Source: Xenorhabdus ishibashii (lineage in GTDB: Bacteria > Pseudomonadota > Gammaproteobacteria > Enterobacterales > Enterobacteriaceae). Taken from it: a stretch of 64,000 nucleotides of DNA. This document shows, piece after piece, positions 59,819 through 64,000 of the stretch. The notes below the pieces were generated by a model, which searched no databases, was not told the origin of the DNA, and saw only the letters and a program-made list of their open reading frames with translations. Each line of letters starts with the position of its first letter. Within the stretch, counting starts at the first letter, position 1. The DNA lies in NCBI RefSeq assembly GCF_002632755.1, contig NZ_NJAK01000001.1:744001-808000 (forward strand). The letters run 5' to 3'. The translations under genes and the position numbers were made by a program.

Positions 59819-61561
59819 TTACATAATTGAGCGATAACCTTGAATCATTGACGGTGACAGATACCATTCTGTCCCTGAAGGTTGGCTGAGCACGCGCATT
59901 CGCAGCCATGTCCCTTGGGCAAGGCAGAACGGGAAGAATTGATAGAGTGAATTGGCGAATCGGTACATTTCACCAGCATCGGTATAAGCGGTTTCATCCA
60001 GCATCAGGGTAACCAGCAGACAGCGAACGGGTCTGTCGCGGATCATTCTGTCACCCCATTTTGCCTCTATATTGGCGATCCCCCCGATCATGCGCCGGAG
60101 ATTCCGGCTGGAGGCGCGATCAGTATCTGCATACAGATCAAAGTCCTGTAACAGTTGTTTGACCGATGCAGTCATCTCCAATAAATAGCTGCCGACAGAA
60201 TAGTGCGATAACAAATTCCAATGGCGGTGACTATCAACAATCGGTGGGTACGTTTGCGAAGTTGGCGTGATGTTCTGCAATTGAAATACTTCGGGAACAT
60301 TTTCACCTGCCAGACAGATCTCGCCCAATGCAAGCGGCGCCTGATGCTGTTCAAAACCATAAAAATGGCAAGTGAATTCACGCTCTGGGGGGGTATGCAT
60401 CAATTGCGCTTTGCTGTCATAGAAAATCAGTTCGTACTGTATTCTGCCCAGCGCGTCTTTACTGACTTCAAGTGCGTAGAACCAAGCCTTATCGTACTCT
60501 GGGTGATAACGTTCCATCCCTGTCAGGAGGCTGACTGGATAAAACAGGTATTCATCTCCGCGTCTTTCCTCTTCTGTGTTTGGTTCATTTTTTAGTTCAA
60601 TACCTGCAATATGCAAAACACCTTGAGTCGGCATCAGGGGTAAGCGATAGCGCGCTGTTTCTGGCGTAAAAGGCAGTGTCACCTGGCTATTACGCGTCAT
60701 ATTAACCACAGGTGCGCAATGAAGCTGGAATGCAGATTTTATTTGAGCGGTTGATAACGGCAATATTGTATTCAAAGTCAAAACGACACTGAATTCACGC
60801 TGTTCTGCCAATTTCAACTGTTTTGCCATTGTCGGCAAGGGCAGATTCAAGAATTGGTTAATATGTGGCAGGTAAAGTGACTCAATTAATAGCTGCGGTG
60901 CCCAGTTATCCCCGACAGCAGATGATAAAGCCAGCAAAGAAGCGCCTGAGCGAGGTTCAAACCGATCGCCGAGTGCTTTATAAACTTGCCCATCATGATG
61001 TAATTCAGCACCATCATAATATTGCGTCAGCCCCAGCATCAGGGCATCTGCAACTTGCTCATCACTGCTCAGGAACAAATTAACCGGCTGGATCAGCCAT
61101 TCCTCTTCTTTACCAGTGTAACGGAATTTTAAGGTGATTTTGGTTGTCTGTACCTGATGTGTAATTTCACGTGATACCAATACCAAAGGTGCAATAGGGC
61201 ATTCACGGCACGTTACAAATGGTTGCCGATGATGAGTATAAACTTCTGTTCCCACCGGAATGGAAAAAGCGAAATCCCCTTGCGCCTCACTGTCAAACTG
61301 AATAATGCTGGTTGCGGGAATACCTTTTATCGGTTGTGCCCGCAATTTTTGTAACAATGGTTGAGTTAGCTCAGGAAAGGCATCCTTCACTTTCTGATTC
61401 AGGCGTGCCATCAAAGCAGCAAAGCCTTCATTAAGCCTTTCAGCATCAGGATCTCTGCCACTAAGGACATCGCTGAGATGTGACTTGTCTTCACTCGCCG
61501 TTTTTGCAAGTTGTCTTAAGTAATCAAGTTCCCACTGATAAAAATATTCAAAAGATTTCAC
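59819..61561 (-). CDS. tssF: TssF, type VI secretion baseplate component
   Basis: Baseplate wedge protein (VasA/ImpG family), 580 residues from the GTG at 61561. That start is preceded by AAGGAG at ideal spacing and gives KSFEYFYQWELDYLRQLAKT, the TssF N-terminus. A longer frame opens at ATG 61612. Typical segments are FAALMARLNQKVKDAFPEL, SIPVGTEVYTH, and the late MIGGIANIEAKWGDRMIRD and RFANSLYQFFPFC. The gene looks complete. The usual neighbours tssE, tssG and tssBC are not in this window; vgrG follows directly. It may be a remnant or a second copy serving this module. Confidence 0.9.
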   Translation of the reverse strand: MKSFEYFYQWELDYLRQLAKTASEDKSHLSDVLSGRDPDAERLNEGFAALMARLNQKVKDAFPELTQPLLQKLRAQPIKGIPATSIIQFDSEAQGDFAFSIPVGTEVYTHHRQPFVTCRECPIAPLVLVSREITHQVQTTKITLKFRYTGKEEEWLIQPVNLFLSSDEQVADALMLGLTQYYDGAELHHDGQVYKALGDRFEPRSGASLLALSSAVGDNWAPQLLIESLYLPHINQFLNLPLPTMAKQLKLAEQREFSVVLTLNTILPLSTAQIKSAFQLHCAPVVNMTRNSQVTLPFTPETARYRLPLMPTQGVLHIAGIELKNEPNTEEERRGDEYLFYPVSLLTGMERYHPEYDKAWFYALEVSKDALGRIQYELIFYDSKAQLMHTPPEREFTCHFYGFEQHQAPLALGEICLAGENVPEVFQLQNITPTSQTYPPIVDSHRHWNLLSHYSVGSYLLEMTASVKQLLQDFDLYADTDRASSRNLRRMIGGIANIEAKWGDRMIRDRPVRCLLVTLMLDETAYTDAGEMYRFANSLYQFFPFCLAQGTWLRMRVLSQPSGTEWYLSPSMIQGYRSIM

Positions 61562-61612
61562 AACTGACTCCTTTTTCTCAAAGCGGCATGTTGTAAGAAT
61601 GCCCCTTTGCAC

Positions 61613-61667
61613 ATATACCCATCCCTCAAGTTGCAGTGTTGTTGGTATCCTGAAATAAGGGTATATA
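61613..61667. repeat. dispersed palindromic repeat, copy 6
   Basis: The left arm ATATACCCATCCCTCAAG plus TTGCAG (61613-61636) and right arm ATAAGGGTATAT (about 61656-61667) are inverted. It lies just upstream of tssF. The rest of the 412-bp gap to 62024 is AT-rich with a terminator hairpin at 61965 and no gene seen. Confidence 0.7.
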
Positions 61668-61964
61668 TTTAATTTATTAATTTCAGATAAGTGAAAATAT
61701 TTATCAATTCTGATGAATTAAAAATAGCTGCTTAATATATACGCTGTCATGTATATGTCAAAACGAAAAGTAGCGGACATGTTGTTGCTGTATTTCAATT
61801 TATTCATGGTAAAAATATTAGAATGTATAATGTTATACATTGAAATTAATAAGTTAATTTAATTTTATTTATTTATGCGTTCGTTATTAAAAGATGAAAA
61901 TACTCGACAGAGGAATATGACTAACGTGAGCTTTACTTAAGAAAGGAGATAAGAAAGAATTTTA

Positions 61965-61990
61965 AAGCTGCCAGTTGTACCTGACAGCTT
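61965..61990 (-). terminator. terminator downstream of the HD hydrolase gene
   Basis: AAGCTGCCAG (61965-61974) pairs with CTGACAGCTT (61981-61990), 9 Watson-Crick pairs plus one G-U, with a 6-nt loop. On the minus strand it is followed by TAAAATTCTTT, about 35 bp after the stop at 62025. Confidence 0.6.
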
Positions 61991-62024
61991 GTTTTAGAGG
62001 AGTAGAGGAGACAAGGTGGGAAAA

Positions 62025-62630
62025 TTATTCCAACCAGCCTTTTTCTTTTGCTGCTTCTAATTGAGGCAGCAGGTATTTCCATAGTTCAGGATAACTTTCG
62101 GCAACAAAGTGGAGCAGGTTGTAAACTTGCTCGAAGCGAATATTATTCTCAACCCAACTCTGTCCTTCGTTATGCAGGTTCATAAATACCGGCATAATTC
62201 TGTCGAGGGTTTTGGCAAAACGCGCTTCGGGGGTGATGGCATCTTCGTATTCGTACCAAAGTTCCAGAAAGTATTTTCTCTGGGCTTCCGGTAGTAAACC
62301 AAAAATACGGTGAGCCGCTTTAACCTCCTGATCGTGAATGGCTTCACGGGCCACCAGATCGAACGCGATAACATCACCTGCATCGATCTCAACAATGTCA
62401 TGAATCAGAGCCATTTGTACGACGCGGCTAATATCCACATCGCCGGCATAAGGAGCAAAGCCAAGCACAGCAATAGCAAAATGCCAGCTATGTTCAGCGG
62501 AGTTTTCATGGCGCGTATTATTTAATAACTTCGTTTTGCGATGGACATATTTTAATTGATCCAGTTCCATAATAAACGCAATAACATCGGTGAAAGGGCC
62601 GAAATCAACAGGAGATACAGCTAATGACAT
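62025..62630 (-). CDS. HD-domain phosphohydrolase (HDDC2-like)
   Basis: A 201-residue soluble HD-superfamily protein. The first metal ligand is in NSAEHSWHFAI, the HD pair in ALIHDIVEIDAGD, and a later Asp in AKTLDRIMPVF. The order FIMELDQLKYVHRKT followed by ENSAEHSWH matches HD_3/HDDC2 proteins, some of which are 5'-deoxynucleotidases. It is related to but clearly distinct from E. coli YfbR. It lies 16 bp downstream of ygfZ on the same strand and is probably cotranscribed. The substrate is not known from sequence. Confidence 0.82.
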   Translation of the reverse strand: MSLAVSPVDFGPFTDVIAFIMELDQLKYVHRKTKLLNNTRHENSAEHSWHFAIAVLGFAPYAGDVDISRVVQMALIHDIVEIDAGDVIAFDLVAREAIHDQEVKAAHRIFGLLPEAQRKYFLELWYEYEDAITPEARFAKTLDRIMPVFMNLHNEGQSWVENNIRFEQVYNLLHFVAESYPELWKYLLPQLEAAKEKGWLE

Positions 62631-62646
62631 ACAAAAACCTCAATAA

Positions 62647-63648
62647 TTATTTTTCTTCGTTTAGGGAATAAGGCAATGTTTGAATGGTAAGAACACTACC
62701 TTCATCATCACGGATACGAAATACACTGTCTGCTTCCATATCATTATTCATGACAACTTGTACCCAAATTGAACCATCAGCCAGTTTGACCGCTGCTAAT
62801 ACTGAGCCAGTCCGACGCCATTTATCGCCCAACTGCCACTCCAAATCATCGCCAACGACAGGCAGGGAAGCGGCATTACCTGCCAGCCAGTACATGGCTC
62901 GCTTGTTTGCCCCGCGATATTTGGCTCTGGCTACCATTTCCTGGCCGGTATAACAACCTTTCTTAAAGCTGATGCTGTTTTCGATAGCCTGAAGGTTAGT
63001 TGCTTGTGGAATAAATTGTGCACTGCTGGCTGCATCAATCACTGGTAGCCCTGCCTCAATCTCCAGCGCCAGCCATTGCTGACTATCATTCAACTGCGCT
63101 TGAAACTTTTCGGTTAGCGTTTCAGTTATTTTAGCGGCGGTGGTTTTATCCGTGACGATAAGGAAACGTTCAGCGGGAAGAATCAGGTGGAGAAGGGTTG
63201 TGGTTTCATGCTGGATAACAGGAGATTCTATATCGGGCAGGGTTGGGAAAAGGGCAGTCAACGTTTCCCGACTTCCTGTGCCGGCGATACCGAGCAAAAT
63301 ACTTTCTTCATCTTTGGCAAATGTCACTTTGGAAAACACGGCATACTTTTTCAATTCGGTTAATTGTGTTTCCAACAATGAGCGGCGTTCAATATAGGCA
63401 AAACCTTCACCACGCTGAAACAGTCGTAAGTTACTCCACATTTTGCCCTTGGCATCACAATGAGCCGTTAACACATGCTGGTTATCATTCAGGGAAATAA
63501 GATCGGCTGTAATCTGACCTTGCAGATACTTTTTCGCATCAGCGCCAATCGCTGTCACTATTCCCCAATCATCAAGGGACATTAAAGTCAGTGGTAGTGT
63601 TGCAGAAGAAGATGGATATTGTGCAGAAAACGGAATTTGGTAAGTCAT
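62647..63648 (-). CDS. ygfZ: YgfZ, folate-dependent iron-sulfur repair protein
   Basis: GcvT-like, folate-binding protein of 333 residues that supports assembly or repair of certain [4Fe-4S] enzymes such as MiaB. The diagnostic motif [17 protein letters not shown] with its conserved Cys is present. The N-terminal [24 protein letters not shown] stretch begins at about residue 30. It is divergent from sdhE across 249 bp, as in E. coli. It is structurally related to GcvT, encoded about 15 kb away in the same window. Confidence 0.96.
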   Translation of the reverse strand: MTYQIPFSAQYPSSSATLPLTLMSLDDWGIVTAIGADAKKYLQGQITADLISLNDNQHVLTAHCDAKGKMWSNLRLFQRGEGFAYIERRSLLETQLTELKKYAVFSKVTFAKDEESILLGIAGTGSRETLTALFPTLPDIESPVIQHETTTLLHLILPAERFLIVTDKTTAAKITETLTEKFQAQLNDSQQWLALEIEAGLPVIDAASSAQFIPQATNLQAIENSISFKKGCYTGQEMVARAKYRGANKRAMYWLAGNAASLPVVGDDLEWQLGDKWRRTGSVLAAVKLADGSIWVQVVMNNDMEADSVFRIRDDEGSVLTIQTLPYSLNEEK

Positions 63649-63882
63649 AACAGCTCCTGCCAGTAAACTAACTAAGAAATAACACTAATGGTAAAAGAGA
63701 AGCGGTTTAATGCAAAGGAGTTATTCTGTTATTTATAGATAAGACATGCATTGTCAATCTGTTGCGATAGGCTTCGCATCTTGTCGATATATCGAATGAT
63801 TTCACCGATGCGGATGATGAAAAACAGGCCAGAATCGTTGATAATCTTATTGCCGTCTTAATGGCACGAATGAAAATGATAA

Positions 63883-64000
<118 letters not shown>

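Noticed and set aside
62025..62630. Assignment of the HD protein as YfbR
   Set aside because: The N-terminal order and spacing around the HD motifs match HDDC2/HD_3 proteins better, and E. coli YfbR differs through most of its length.

Overview
This window looks like the chromosome of a moderately AT-rich Enterobacterales bacterium, most likely of the Xenorhabdus/Photorhabdus side of the Morganellaceae. Almost every housekeeping protein resembles its Escherichia coli counterpart (compared from memory; no search was run). Extra clues are a dispersed palindromic repeat family (arms like ATACCCAATAGATTTCAAG), a DUF721 gene beside secM, and an AT-rich type VI secretion module. The species cannot be fixed from the sequence alone. 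No rRNA, tRNA, CRISPR array, transposase or complete insertion sequence was seen.

Layout. (1) 1-7.7 kb: distal end of the division and cell-wall (dcw) cluster, murG(partial)-murC-ddlB-ftsQ-ftsA-ftsZ-lpxC. (2) 7.8-15.9 kb: a DUF721 (DciA-like) gene, the arrest peptide SecM with secA, an inserted ABC-F ATPase, then mutT, yacG, zapD and coaE. (3) 16-19.3 kb: type IV pilus-like genes hofC-hofB-ppdD, followed by a gap where E. coli has nadC. (4) 19.7-28.7 kb: ampD-ampE, pdhR with a clear PdhR operator, and the pyruvate dehydrogenase genes aceE-aceF-lpd. (5) 28.8-30.3 kb: two related GNAT-type acetyltransferase genes. (6) 30.7-33.8 kb: acnB and yacL, which lie near 2-3 min in E. coli. (7) 34-50.9 kb: genes of the E. 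coli 63-66 min region: mscS, argO, yggE, argP, rpiA, serA, fau, the 6S RNA gene ssrS, zapA, ygfB, pepP, ubiH, ubiI, gcvT, gcvH and gcvP. The synteny break with E. coli lies between yacL and mscS, at a hairpin repeat. (8) 51.2-61.6 kb: a type VI module on the minus strand, read as tssF, vgrG, DUF4123 adaptor, VasX-like effector and two tandem candidate immunity membrane proteins. (9) 62-64 kb: an HD-domain hydrolase, ygfZ and the start of divergent sdhE.

How it works together. Regions 1-2 supply peptidoglycan precursors, the Z-ring and its regulators (ZapA and ZapD are both here), lipid A commitment and Sec export. Region 4 couples cell-wall recycling (AmpD) with pyruvate entry into the TCA cycle under PdhR. 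Region 7 joins serine synthesis, glycine cleavage and one-carbon metabolism (SerA, GcvTHP, Fau) with ubiquinone synthesis. GcvTHP also uses the Lpd encoded in region 4.

The accessory part most worth attention is the type VI module. GC content falls sharply from vgrG/adaptor into the 3' half of the effector and the immunity genes. The two immunity copies are nearly identical except in one loop between two membrane segments, which suggests duplication and then diversification of the toxin-recognition surface. A complete-looking tssF without other structural tss genes sits at the head of the module.
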